Source: GCA-003244245 sp032230565
Lineage (GTDB): Bacteria > Actinomycetota > Actinomycetes > Mycobacteriales > Pseudonocardiaceae
Assembly (NCBI GenBank): GCA_032230565.1
Contig: JAVXWL010000075.1
Coordinates: 1 to 20,364 of the forward strand
DNA length: 20,364 nucleotides
Direction of reading: 5' to 3'
The notes under the pieces were generated by a model, which saw only the letters and a list, made by a program, of their open reading frames with translations, had not been told where the DNA came from and did not search any database. Every line of letters begins with the position of its first letter. Within the stretch, counting starts at the first letter, position 1. Positions 7,008 through 14,805 of this stretch are shown in pieces. The position numbers and the translations under genes were made by a program.

Positions 7008-9647
7008 TCAGGAGGTTTCGAGGGTCCGAGCGAGGCCGTTGCGGCCCGCCACGCCCAGCTTCTCGTAGGCGGCGTGGAGGTTGTTCTCCACTGTCCGGTG
7101 AGACAAGCGCAGCCGTGCGGCGATCTCCTTGTTAGCAAGACCGGCGGCCGCGAGGCGGGCGATCTCCAGCTGCCGGGGAGTGAGCGCGGTCCGAGCCACG
7201 ACGGCCGTGGTCAGTGCAGGCGTGCGGGCACCCTCGCAGCGAGCGGCCAGCACGCTCGCGCGTCGCTCTGCGCCAGCTGCTTGGCGCAACCGCCCCTTCC
7301 GACGCCAGGCCACGGCTGCGTCGGCGGACGCCTCAGCCGCAAGAAGAACCGCGCCACATGCATCGAAACTGGCCGAGCTCTTCTCCAGCCCGGCAGCGTC
7401 CTGTGCGACCAACGCCGTGGCATGGGCCGCGCGAGCCGGCGCCAGCGGGCCCTCGACGACCTCGGCCAGCTCCCGCAATCGAGGAAGTGCCGCGTCGGCC
7501 CGACCTAGCCGAGCCAGATCGTGCACGGCGATCGACTCCAGGGCATAGGCGCCACACTGCTGAGCCATGGTCGCCGCCTCACCCAGATATTGATAGCCCT
7601 GGGCCACGTCACCTGCCGCGACTTCGATCCACGCGCGGGCGCGGGGCACCTCCGGCCCGCAAATCTCCAGCGGTGGTACCCGCAGCGCATCCAGCTCCGC
7701 GAGCACGGCGCGGGCAGCTTGCACGTCACCCAACAACGCCAAGGCGTGCGCGCGGATCATCAGGGCATTGCGCACCCACATCGGCCAGCTCATCTCGCGG
7801 AAGGCCCCAACGGCTTCGCCGGTGAGTCGCGCCGCAGTCGCCACCCGGCCTTCGGTCAGCGCAACCCAGCCACGCAAACACGCAAAGAACGACCGCGCCT
7901 CTACCGAGCCCTCCTCGACCGCCTTGTCGTACTCGAGTTCAGCGAGCGCACCAGACTCGGCCAATCGCCCCGCGTAGCGCAGCGCGGCACACCGGATGAC
8001 CTGGTGCAGATACGGTCCGAACGGCAGGGGAGGCCCCGTGAGTTGCAGATGGGCCGCCAGACCACGCTCGACCGCGGCGATCGCACCGGCGGCTTGCCCG
8101 GCCACGCCCATCGAGGTGCCCACGGCAAAGCAAGTCGACACCAGCGCTCTACCAGACACTCGGTCCAGCAGCGGCGCCGCCAGCGCGATCGCTGCGCTGT
8201 GGCGTCCCGAACGGCCCAAGATCCGCGCTCGCTCGGCGGTGATCTGATCACGGCAGTCGGCGTTCTCAATTGCGGTTTCCGCCTCCTCGGCTACCTGCAA
8301 GGCGGCATCGGTCTGCTTGAGCGCCATATCCAGAACCCCGATCCGGGTGGTGGCCAGCAGTGCCCGGTGGACGTCGGTGGTAGCTGCCGTTACGAGCGTC
8401 CCAAGCTGTTGCTCAGCCTCCTCGGCCCGGCCCTGCAACCAGCAAAGCTGAGCCAGAAGCAGGTTGGCCTCGAAGCCGGCCCCCGCCCCGACTGCCGCGC
8501 GCGCCAACCGCTCCGCGAGCCGGAAGTCGTATCGTTGCCGGGCGGTGGTGGCCGCTGCATACATGAGGTCAGGCTGGACCGAGCCACCACCTGCAAGGCT
8601 CCAGACGGCCAGCCGAAGCGTGTCCCCACGCCGACGCGCGCCCACCCTTGCCAGGGCTTTGGCTAACGATCGGGCCGACGCCCGGGACCGCAGCGGGGAC
8701 AGGCGCGCCCTCAGTACCTCCCCATACAGGGGGTGCGCCAGCCGCGCGTTGAGGCGCCGGCCATCCTGCTCGATGCGCACCAAACCCCGACGCTCGAGGG
8801 CGTCGAGGTCGACCTGGTTCTGCACAGCCTGGAGAAGCTCTACTTCGAGGGGCTCACCGAAGGCCAGCACCTCGAGCGTGTGCCGCCCACGCTTGTCGAG
8901 CCCGCTCAGCCGAGCCCCGATGATCTCCACGAGGCGGGATGAGGCTGGCAGGCTGCCGCCCAGCCGCCAGATCCCTTCCTCATGGCGAAGCACACCCGAT
9001 TCCAGCGCGCCGAGGACGACCTCCCTGAGGAACAAGACGTTGCCCTGCGTGCGCCTGTGCAGCAGGTGCACCGTTGCTCCGTCCACCGGCCCCTGGAGCG
9101 CCGCGCTGAGCAGCTCCTCAACTTCGTGGGCCGCGAACGGATGCAACTCGATTCGCTCAGCCAGCTCGTCCTTCCACAGGGCAACAACCGCATCGGGCGC
9201 TTGTTGCTCGGAGCGGAGCGTGGCAAGGACGAAAGCCCGCTTCGTGGTTGCCAGTAGCTGGGTGAGGGCGGCCGAGGCCTGATCGAGCAAGTGAGCATCA
9301 TCGACGAGGACTGCCACCGGCTTGCCGTGACCGCGCTCGACGATCGCATCGGCGATCGTGCGCAGCACCTCCTGCAGGTTCGTGCTCGGGGCCAGGTCGG
9401 GCACGAGGGACGCATAGGCTCCGAATGGAAACCCAGCCGCGCCTTGCGTGGCCGAGACTCTCAGTGGCACGAAGCCCCGGGCCGCAGCCAGATCAAGACA
9501 TTCGGCCGCCAGCCGGGTCTTCCCTACGCCTGCCGCCCCGGCTAGGACGATCGCACCGCGATCCGCACGCAGCAGCGTGCTCGCTCGCTTCAGCTCGGCC
9601 CCTCGCCCAACGAGTGGCCAAGTCAGCTCCCGCGAGCCGGAACTCAC
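7008..9647 (-). CDS. Large ATP-binding LuxR-family regulator (LAL/MalT-like)
   Basis: An 879-residue regulator. It starts PLVGRGAEL, followed by a Walker A motif GAAGVGKT (residues 37-44) and a Walker B VAVLVDDAH (111-119) of an AAA/STAND-type ATPase. A long alpha-helical, alanine-rich middle with TPR-like repeats follows (about 330-800). The C-terminal LuxR helix-turn-helix (LTPRQLEIARLAAAGLANKEIAARL, then SHRTVENNLHAAYEKLGV) is intact. Such proteins activate catabolic or biosynthetic genes when a ligand or partner binds. The GTG at 9647 overlaps the stop of the sigma-like gene (GTGA), which fixes the start and predicts coupled translation. The longer open frame to 9923 is the out-of-frame shadow of that sigma gene. 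It is transcribed toward the MBL operon and may regulate it. Confidence 0.9.
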   Translation of the reverse strand: MSSGSRELTWPLVGRGAELKRASTLLRADRGAIVLAGAAGVGKTRLAAECLDLAAARGFVPLRVSATQGAAGFPFGAYASLVPDLAPSTNLQEVLRTIADAIVERGHGKPVAVLVDDAHLLDQASAALTQLLATTKRAFVLATLRSEQQAPDAVVALWKDELAERIELHPFAAHEVEELLSAALQGPVDGATVHLLHRRTQGNVLFLREVVLGALESGVLRHEEGIWRLGGSLPASSRLVEIIGARLSGLDKRGRHTLEVLAFGEPLEVELLQAVQNQVDLDALERRGLVRIEQDGRRLNARLAHPLYGEVLRARLSPLRSRASARSLAKALARVGARRRGDTLRLAVWSLAGGGSVQPDLMYAAATTARQRYDFRLAERLARAAVGAGAGFEANLLLAQLCWLQGRAEEAEQQLGTLVTAATTDVHRALLATTRIGVLDMALKQTDAALQVAEEAETAIENADCRDQITAERARILGRSGRHSAAIALAAPLLDRVSGRALVSTCFAVGTSMGVAGQAAGAIAAVERGLAAHLQLTGPPLPFGPYLHQVIRCAALRYAGRLAESGALAELEYDKAVEEGSVEARSFFACLRGWVALTEGRVATAARLTGEAVGAFREMSWPMWVRNALMIRAHALALLGDVQAARAVLAELDALRVPPLEICGPEVPRARAWIEVAAGDVAQGYQYLGEAATMAQQCGAYALESIAVHDLARLGRADAALPRLRELAEVVEGPLAPARAAHATALVAQDAAGLEKSSASFDACGAVLLAAEASADAAVAWRRKGRLRQAAGAERRASVLAARCEGARTPALTTAVVARTALTPRQLEIARLAAAGLANKEIAARLRLSHRTVENNLHAAYEKLGVAGRNGLARTLETS

Positions 9648-10302
9648 TCCTGGATCGTCGCGGACAGTGGACGCAAAGTCGAGCTGGTGCACGGCCGGCG
9701 TCCGGGCCGAAAACCGTGTTGCTCGAGTTTGTCCCGAAGCTGCGCCAGGGCTCGCGCCCGGGTGCGTCCGATCCCGCCCGGCGGGATTTCGCAGCTGCGA
9801 GCGACCTCGGCGTAGGGGCGGGGATGGTCGGTGAACAGTGCCCGCAACAGGGTCTGCGGGCGGGGCGACAACTCGCTGACGAGGTTCCACAGTCGCCGGG
9901 TGATGTCGGCGTTGATGACGCACTGCTCGGGGCCAACGAGGGGATCAGCCACCTCTTCCAGCGCCGCCTCACAAAAACTCTGGGTGCGTTGAGCATGGCG
10001 CAGGATGCTTAGGCATTCGCGGCGTGCGGTGGTGGCCAGCCACCCTCCCAGCTGTTCCGGGTAACGTATCTGATGGGCGTGTTCGGCTAGCCGCAACCAG
10101 GTCATCTGCACCGCATCGAGTACGTCCGCTTCCTGCATCGAAATGAGCGCACCGTTGCGAACACGCGCTTGCCATATCGGTGGATGATTTCGTCCCAGGC
10201 CGCCTTATCCCCGTCTCCGACTCGGAGCAGCAGATTCGCGACGCTCGGTGTGGCGCCAGTGGCGGCGTAGCCAGTGTGAGTGATTGTCGGTGAAAGGATC
10301 AT
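9644..10302 (-). pseudogene. RNA polymerase sigma-70 family factor, frameshifted
   Basis: The first frame (10302 down to about 10141) encodes VANLLLRVGDGDKAAWDEIIHRYG and VFATVRSFR, the start of sigma region 2. The second frame (10138 down to 9644) resumes with QEADVLDAVQMTWLRLAEH, then WLATTARRECLSILRHAQR, region 4 (LSPRPQTLLRALF, YAEVARSCEIPPGGIGRTRARALAQL) and a 20-residue tail. The two halves are adjacent parts of one ECF-like sigma factor of about 219 residues, split by a missing base (or equivalent) near 10138-10142. An ATG sits at the break, but without a ribosome-binding site. I see no canonical slippery heptamer. Its stop overlaps the LuxR ATPase start, so loss of translation could also lower that gene's expression. 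A sequencing error is possible. ATG 10302 or GTG 10308 may start it. Confidence 0.75.
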
Positions 10303-10308
10303 GGCCAC

Positions 10309-10627
10309 CCGTCCAATTTGTGACCCCTTCCGTTGCGACTATTGGGATTGTCTGCGGCCGTCACGTCGCCGGCTGTCAGGTACATGACATCGCGCTGTCA
10401 GCTCGCAGACAGCTGGGCGGCCTGTGCGAGCGGGGGACGGCGTCCCGGCCGGCACGAGCAAGAGCAAACGTCCTGGTCCTCGTCGCCAGCTGTCCTCCAG
10501 CGTTGATGGCGGCAGGAAGGTTGACATCGGCTAGCCAACGAGTACGCCGCTGATCCTTCGGGTATAGAGCAAGTGCAGACGAACAACTCGTCAAGGCACA
10601 GGGTCGGTGTCACGGAGGGGCAATTCA
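10309..10627. other. Intergenic region without a recognised gene
   Basis: This stretch separates the sigma-like gene (transcribed leftward from 10302) and the 58-residue ORF (rightward from 10628), so it should carry both promoters. A GCTGTC/GACAGC inverted repeat is at 10394-10413, a TTGACA hexamer at 10521-10526 and a GGGTAT hexamer at 10560-10565. The two hexamers are 33 bases apart and so do not form one promoter. The open frames here show no family resemblance. Confidence 0.3.
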
Positions 10628-10804
10628 ATGAGCGATGTCGACAAGGACACCGCGGAGCCGCTCATGGAGCAGTCCAAGGAGGCGCTCGGCGACGTGCCCG
10701 GCGACGAAGACGTGGCGAAGCTGGCGAATCCTCCGCCGGGGAGAGGTGATTGGATTGGCAGCCACACGGACAACGACATGGCCTCCAAGGGAGACGGCGA
10801 CTGA
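10628..10804 (+). CDS. Small acidic hypothetical protein
   Basis: A 58-residue ORF with a good ribosome-binding site (GGAGGGG about 8 bases upstream of the ATG at 10628). The product is strongly acidic and hydrophilic, rich in Asp, Glu, Gly and Pro: MSDVDKDTAEPLMEQSKEAL, then a PPPGRGDWIGSHTDNDMASK tail. It has no cysteines, no membrane segment and no signal peptide, and is probably largely disordered apart from a short helix at residues 8-30. I do not recognise the family. Such small acidic proteins in actinomycetes are often stress-induced, but nothing here proves that. The alternative upstream ATG at 10607 lacks a ribosome-binding site. Confidence 0.6.
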   Translation: MSDVDKDTAEPLMEQSKEALGDVPGDEDVAKLANPPPGRGDWIGSHTDNDMASKGDGD

Positions 10805-10832
10805 AGGTGGATTATGGTCGGTGGCCGCCCCA

Positions 10833-11195
10833 TCACTCCGATAGGATCTGGTTGGCCGGCACTCGATTGCGGTCCGGTGCTTCCCCGCGGAGCTCTCGTT
10901 TGAGGACTTTCTCGGTGGGAGTCACGGGCAGGGTTTCGACGAACTCAACGGTGCGGGGCGCCTTATAGCCGGCGATGAGGGTTTTGGCGTGGGCCCGGAT
11001 CTCCTCGCTTACCTGCACGCCCGGCTTGCACACGACCACGGCGTGCACCCGCTCGCCCCACTGCTCGTCGGGCACTCCGACCACAGCACAGTTCGCCACC
11101 GCGGGATGGGTGGTGACGGCGTTTTCCACCTCGGCGGAATAGACGTTCCCCCCACCGTGATGATCATGCCCTTGATCCGCCCGGCATCGTCAGCG
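10833..11195 (-). pseudogene. Acyl-CoA synthetase (AMP-binding) 3' fragment, frameshifted
   Basis: The intact part (11129 down to 10833) encodes the C-terminal AMP-binding domain: VENAVTTHPAVANCAVVGVPDEQWGERVHAVVV, then GYKAPRTVEFVETLPVTPTEKVLKREL with the catalytic lysine near the end. Upstream, ADDAGRIKGMIIT in another frame is the A8 hinge region. A base is missing in the C/G run at 11148-11156, where T-G-G-x-N-V-Y-S would be expected. Similarity stops near 11195, so the large N-terminal domain (about 400 residues) is gone. The fragment cannot make a working ligase. It abuts, out of frame, the 5' part of a putative secreted protein, marking a recombination junction. Confidence 0.78.
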
Positions 11196-11376
11196 TGTCG
11201 CTACTAAATAGCACGGTCGCGGGCTTCGTACTTGCGTGAGCAGCGGCTGGCGTTACCATGATGCCCCCCCCCCGATATGCGCAGCCAATCGGCGTAATGA
11301 CCAGAACGGCACCGACCACAATGGCCATAAATCGTCGCCACGCTATGAGAGAATGACTACTCCAAGAGAGCTGCAT
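11164..11376 (-). CDS. Putative secreted small protein, probably truncated
   Basis: A 70-residue ORF with a good ribosome-binding site (GAAGGAAGA) before the ATG at 11376. Residues 1-50 look like a signal sequence: a basic stretch AWRR, a hydrophobic core FMAIVVGAVLVITPIG, and a possible signal-peptidase site at AAAHA-S. A cysteine follows the core (PIGC), but the residue at -3 is Pro, so it is a poor lipobox. The run of ten G on the coding strand (10 C at 11264-11273) encodes three glycines. The last 15 or so residues overlap the acyl-CoA ligase fragment in another frame, so the original C-terminus has probably been replaced. The family is unknown. Confidence 0.45.
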   Translation of the reverse strand: MQLSWSSHSLIAWRRFMAIVVGAVLVITPIGCAYRGGGIMVTPAAAHASTKPATVLFSSDTLTMPGGSRA

Positions 11377-11419
11377 GGGTCTTCCTTCGCGGTATGTCCG
11401 GTGTTGGATGGCCGTTGTT

Positions 11420-12634
11420 TCAATACATCGCAACAGGTAGTGCTGCCAGGCCGTTCATGATCACACCTTGGCGCCAGGTGAGTTGCTGCGCGGGCACCGC
11501 AAGCCGCAGCCGGGGAAACCGGGCGAGCAGGGTCCCCAGCGCGATACGGCCTTCCAGCCGGGCTAGCGGTGCGCCAAGGCAGTGGTGGATACCGTGGCCG
11601 AAGGCCAGGTGCGGGTTGTCGGTACGGGTGATGTCCAGCTCGTCGGGCTGCGCGGCACACGCCGGGTCGCGGTTTGCGGCGAGCAGCCCGGCGACCACAA
11701 TTTCACCGGCCGGGACGGTGACCCCACCGATGTCCACCGGTTCGGCGGTCCAGCGGAAGGGTGCCGCTTGCAGCGGCCCGTCGAAACGCAGCATCTCCTC
11801 GATCGCGTGCGGTAATCGGTGGGGCTGGGCACGGAGCAGCGCCAGCTGATCGGGATGGATAAGCAGTGTGTGTAACCCATTGCCGATCAGGTTTACCGTG
11901 GTCTCGTGACCTGCGACGAGCAGCAGGAGCACCATCGAGATGAGCTCGTCTTCGGAGAGTCGGTCCTGGCCGTCGTGGGCGGCCACCAGTGCGGAGATCA
12001 GGTCGTCGGCGCCGTCGGTGCGCTTGGCTTCAACCAGTTGCCGCAAATAGCTCACCATCGCGGTGACCGCAGCGACCAGCGCATCCGGGCCAGCCAGCAC
12101 CCCGGTTACGAAGGTGGTCGACCAGTCGTGGAATTCCGCACGACGATCCATCGGCACGCCAAGCAGCTCACAGATCACAGTGATCGGCAAGGGCAGCGCA
12201 AACGCGGCGATCAGGTCAACCTGCGCCGCGTCGACCATCCCGTCGAGCAGCTCGTCGGTGACCTGCTGGATGCGCGGCGCGAGCTGCTCGACGCGGCGGC
12301 GGGTGAACGCGGTGGTGACCAGCCGGCGCAGCCGGGTGTGGTCCGGCGGGTTGCGGTTGAGCATGTGACTAGCCAACGCTGCGAACACCTCCGGCGGCAG
12401 CAGATCACGGCCCGAGTTGGCCAGTGCCAGGTCGCTTTTGACCAGCCGGGGATCGTGCAGCGCCTGACGCACCTCGTTGTAGCCGGTGATCAGCCAAGCC
12501 AACTCACCGGTCGGCAACGTGATGCGGTGTATCGGTCCAAGCGCCGCGAGCTGGGCGTACCTGGCGTGGCGCCCCGACCCGTCGGTGATATCGAAGGCGG
12601 TCACCACCGGGGTCTCTGTCATGTCCGTCATCAT
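11420..12634 (-). CDS. Cytochrome P450
   Basis: A soluble bacterial P450 of about 404 residues, the normal length. All signature elements are present: the I-helix AGHETT (residues 241-246), ExxR in EEMLRF (280-283), and the heme loop FGHGIHHCLGAPLAR with Cys352 as the thiolate ligand. HTRLRRLVTTAFTRRRVE (C-helix, heme propionate contact) and the meander are also normal. Overall it resembles the CYP107/CYP105-like actinobacterial families that hydroxylate polyketides, terpenoids or xenobiotics; the substrate cannot be told. Start is uncertain: ATGs at 12634, 12631 and 12622 and a GTG at 12646 all lack a good ribosome-binding site. No ferredoxin or reductase gene is adjacent. It follows the hemerythrin-domain gene on the same strand at about 95 bases. 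Confidence 0.92.
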   Translation of the reverse strand: MMTDMTETPVVTAFDITDGSGRHARYAQLAALGPIHRITLPTGELAWLITGYNEVRQALHDPRLVKSDLALANSGRDLLPPEVFAALASHMLNRNPPDHTRLRRLVTTAFTRRRVEQLAPRIQQVTDELLDGMVDAAQVDLIAAFALPLPITVICELLGVPMDRRAEFHDWSTTFVTGVLAGPDALVAAVTAMVSYLRQLVEAKRTDGADDLISALVAAHDGQDRLSEDELISMVLLLLVAGHETTVNLIGNGLHTLLIHPDQLALLRAQPHRLPHAIEEMLRFDGPLQAAPFRWTAEPVDIGGVTVPAGEIVVAGLLAANRDPACAAQPDELDITRTDNPHLAFGHGIHHCLGAPLARLEGRIALGTLLARFPRLRLAVPAQQLTWRQGVIMNGLAALPVAMY

Positions 12635-12728
12635 GGGAATCAGCACAACAAAAAACCAGAACGTCCCAACACCATCCGAACGAGCGAAAATTTCCCGGGT
12701 TTTCGGACGCCGCCGACCGATTTGCGGC

Positions 12729-13394
12729 CTAGCGCGGCGTCGGAGACTGCCCAGGCCCTAGCACTTCCACGGCAGCTTCGACAGACTCCGGGTACAGGCG
12801 ACGACGGCGCTTGGCGTAGGTGGGAATCCAGAAGGCCTCGGCCAGGAGGCGCACCAGCCGCGGCAGCATCTGGCGCACCGGCGCCCACTCTTGGGAGGTA
12901 GCTTCGCTAGACACCCACCCCAGCACGATCGGCATGTACCGGCGGGGGATCGACGCGAGCGCCCGTTCGCCGAAAGCGTCCCACTCCTCGGCGCTGATGT
13001 GTGCGCTGCTCAGCGGCAGAATCAGCCGTTCCTCTTCGTCGAGGTGAGCGTTGATCGCCCACTGTAGCTCGGCGAGGACGGTCGCGCGCATCGGCAGTGG
13101 TCGCGAGGTGTCCCCGGCCGTGGCGATCAGCGGGTCGAGCTGCGTGTGTTGGGCCTCTAGCCGGTCCAACTCGGGCGTGGCCGCTGGCGCTCGCTTCCGC
13201 AGGGTGGGCCACAACCAGCGATCTTCCTCGGCGTGGTGATCGTGCAGCACGCTCAACGTGACCGCGATGTGCTCCTCGATCAGCGCCTGGTGTCCGACGT
13301 CCCGGGGGTGGCAGGCGGCTTCAGCGAGCCGATCATATTCCCGGCGCATGCACTTGTGGGCGAGTAGGAAACCGGTGAAATCGATCTCAGTCAT
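12729..13394 (-). CDS. Hemerythrin HHE domain protein
   Basis: A 221-residue protein with a hemerythrin-like four-helix bundle in its first 130 residues. Candidate di-iron ligands are His13, His53 and/or His54 with Glu57 (LHDHHAEEDRWLWPTL), His83 (EAQHTQLDPLI), and His117 with Glu121 (INAHLDEEERLILPL). Such proteins bind O2, NO or iron, and in actinobacteria are often linked to oxidative or nitrosative stress. The C-terminal 90 residues (SAEEWDAFGERALASIPRRYMP and so on) form a helical extension common in actinobacterial members. The ATG at 13394 has a GAAGGAAG site 8 bases upstream. A divergent LuxR pseudogene lies on the other side, with two inverted repeats between them. It may be co-transcribed with the P450 gene. 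Confidence 0.88.
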   Translation of the reverse strand: MTEIDFTGFLLAHKCMRREYDRLAEAACHPRDVGHQALIEEHIAVTLSVLHDHHAEEDRWLWPTLRKRAPAATPELDRLEAQHTQLDPLIATAGDTSRPLPMRATVLAELQWAINAHLDEEERLILPLSSAHISAEEWDAFGERALASIPRRYMPIVLGWVSSEATSQEWAPVRQMLPRLVRLLAEAFWIPTYAKRRRRLYPESVEAAVEVLGPGQSPTPR

Positions 13395-13416
13395 GGTGGG
13401 ACTCTTCCTTCGGTGC

Positions 13417-13497
13417 TAGATCTCGCACACGTTCTGTGGCTGGTTCCGCAAATACTGCGGGCGCCGGCGCACGAGATCTATCCCGTCTAGGGGGATA
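13417..13497. promoter_or_regulatory. Two inverted repeats in a divergent promoter region
   Basis: TAGATCTCG (13417-13425) and CGAGATCTA (13472-13480) are a perfect 9-bp inverted repeat separated by 46 bases. TATCCC (13479-13484) and GGGATA (13492-13497) form a second one with a 7-base spacer. They lie between the hemerythrin gene and the divergent LuxR pseudogene, so they may be operators for either gene. The regulator is unknown; the broken LuxR is a natural suspect. Confidence 0.4.
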
Positions 13498-13534
13498 CCG
13501 TCGCTGCTGACGGGTAGAGTTGTAGTAAGGAAAA

Positions 13535-14370
13535 ATGGGAGATCCGCCCATGCACAGCACCGCAGCGACCCGTACCCAGGAGCTGGTGCTGGGGCTGTCA
13601 CAGACGCGCCGCCGCGACACGCTCGCCTTGCGCCAGGAGTTAATCGCGCTGCTGCGCCGGGCGGTGCCATTCGACGCCTGGTGTTGGGCGTTTGCCGATC
13701 CGGCGCGACCGCACTGGTGGACACTTCACCACCGAGGAAGCCGAATTCCTGCTCCGGCTAGCTGTGCTCATGGCCAAAGCCCTCCGGACGGCGCTGACCT
13801 GCGTCAGCTCACCGACCACTACTGACGTGCCGCCCGGCCCCGGCACCCTGATCCTCGACGTCCACAACGCGATTCAAGCCACCACCCCCGAGGATGACCA
13901 GTGGCTGGCCCTGCTCCGTTCTCACGCCATCCCCGCCGAGGCGCTCTTCCCCGCCCCAATGCCCGTCCTTTCGGTGGCGGTCCGGCTGCGTTCTCTGCCG
14001 GCATCCTCCGGCGCAAGCCCCACCGCCGCGCAGGGTGCCGCCAGAGTGCGGACCCGAACCCCGGCCGGTCACTGGCTGACCATCAAGCCGCCCACCTCAC
14101 CGGAATGACTGTCCCGTCGGGCACCGTCGCGGTCACCATTCAGCGCGCCACGCCCACCGATGTCGCCGCGCTCGTCTTCCACGCCCACGGACTCACTGCC
14201 CGCGAACGCCAGCTCGCTCGGCTCCTGCTCGACGGCCTGCCCAACACCGAGATCGCCCAACAGCTGTACATCTCGACCTACACTGTCCGAGACCATGTCA
14301 AAGCGGTACTTGACAAACTCGGCGTACACAGCAAACGCGGATCGCCAGCATTCTCAGCCAGCGCCTGTAG
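13535..14370 (+). pseudogene. LuxR-family regulator, broken by deletion and frameshifts
   Basis: Three pieces of one gene are visible. From 13535 or 13550 to about 13700 comes the N-terminus (TQELVLGLSQTRRRDTLALRQELIALLRR, FDAWCWAFADP). A second frame to about 14085 carries GGHFTTEEAEFLLRLAVLMAKAL and GHWLTI. From about 14085 the first frame returns with HLTGMTVPSGTVAVTI and the LuxR helix-turn-helix LTARERQLARLLLDGLPNTEIAQ, TYTVRDHVKAVLDKLGVHSKR. After another shift near 14339 the proper end IASILSQRL and TAG at 14368 appear. The first junction also lacks most of a GAF-like sensor region (perhaps 90-100 residues). Loss of frame at three places makes a functional product very unlikely unless the sequence contains errors. 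It would have been divergent from the hemerythrin gene. Confidence 0.82.
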
Positions 14371-14460
14371 ACGTCGGACCGGCTGCTCGCCGGAGTTTCG
14401 CCGCAGCTTGGCCGCGTTTCGACGATGTTTCGGCCTAGATTTCCTTCCTGTGAGGAGCTT

Positions 14461-14805
14461 GTGCACGGACGAGTGAGCAAACAATTGACTTGCCCACGTT
14501 GCGGAGACGTCGTTGCCGACGCGGTTTACCAGCGGTGGACGGGCCGTCTCACCATCACCTCGATCGAGGGCCACCAAATAACGCCCAGCGGCTGGGCCGT
14601 TGCGCTCCGCCTCGTTCAGCAGGACATGGCCTCGGCCTCGGTTGAAGATCTTGAGGAGGCGCAGGTCCGACTACACTTCGTCAGGCGCAACATCGGCGAG
14701 ATAATCTACGACATTCGTTGCAGGCGCGGGCACTCAACGCTGCGGACGGGACCGCAGATCACCCGAGCCCTGCGGCGAACTCGTGGACGTTGGGTCACTT
14801 GTTAG
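14461..14805 (+). CDS. Hypothetical protein with zinc-ribbon-like cysteines
   Basis: A 114-residue ORF not assigned to a family. It has CPRCG at residues 11-15 and IRCRRGH near residue 85, a pattern seen in small zinc-ribbon proteins, although only three cysteines and one histidine are obvious. The middle (SIEGHQITPSGWAVALRLVQ) and the acidic helix SVEDLEEAQVRLHFVRRNIG look like genuine coding sequence. The GTG at 14461 follows TGAGGAG at a short spacing; the GTG at 14473 and the ATG at 14425 are alternatives. It begins 90 bases after the LuxR pseudogene ends, on the same strand. A zinc-dependent nucleic-acid-binding role is conceivable but not shown. Confidence 0.6.
   Translation: MHGRVSKQLTCPRCGDVVADAVYQRWTGRLTITSIEGHQITPSGWAVALRLVQQDMASASVEDLEEAQVRLHFVRRNIGEIIYDIRCRRGHSTLRTGPQITRALRRTRGRWVTC

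Noticed and set aside
7521..8666. 381-codon plus-strand frame
   Set aside because: It is antisense to the LuxR ATPase, has low-complexity Arg/Gln/Gly composition and no recognisable domain.
9648..9923. Longer N-terminus for the LuxR ATPase
   Set aside because: The extra 92 residues are Arg/Pro-rich and overlap the sigma factor's conserved region 4 in another frame.
10138..10144. Programmed -1 frameshift in the sigma gene
   Set aside because: A slip at CGA would rejoin the frames, but there is no slippery heptamer and I saw no stimulatory structure; treated as a lesion or error.
10521..10565. TTGACA and GGGTAT as one promoter for the 58-residue gene
   Set aside because: The hexamers are 33 bases apart, far from the usual 14-18.
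11906..12901. 331-codon plus-strand frame
   Set aside because: Antisense to the P450 and hemerythrin genes; composition is that of a complementary-strand shadow.
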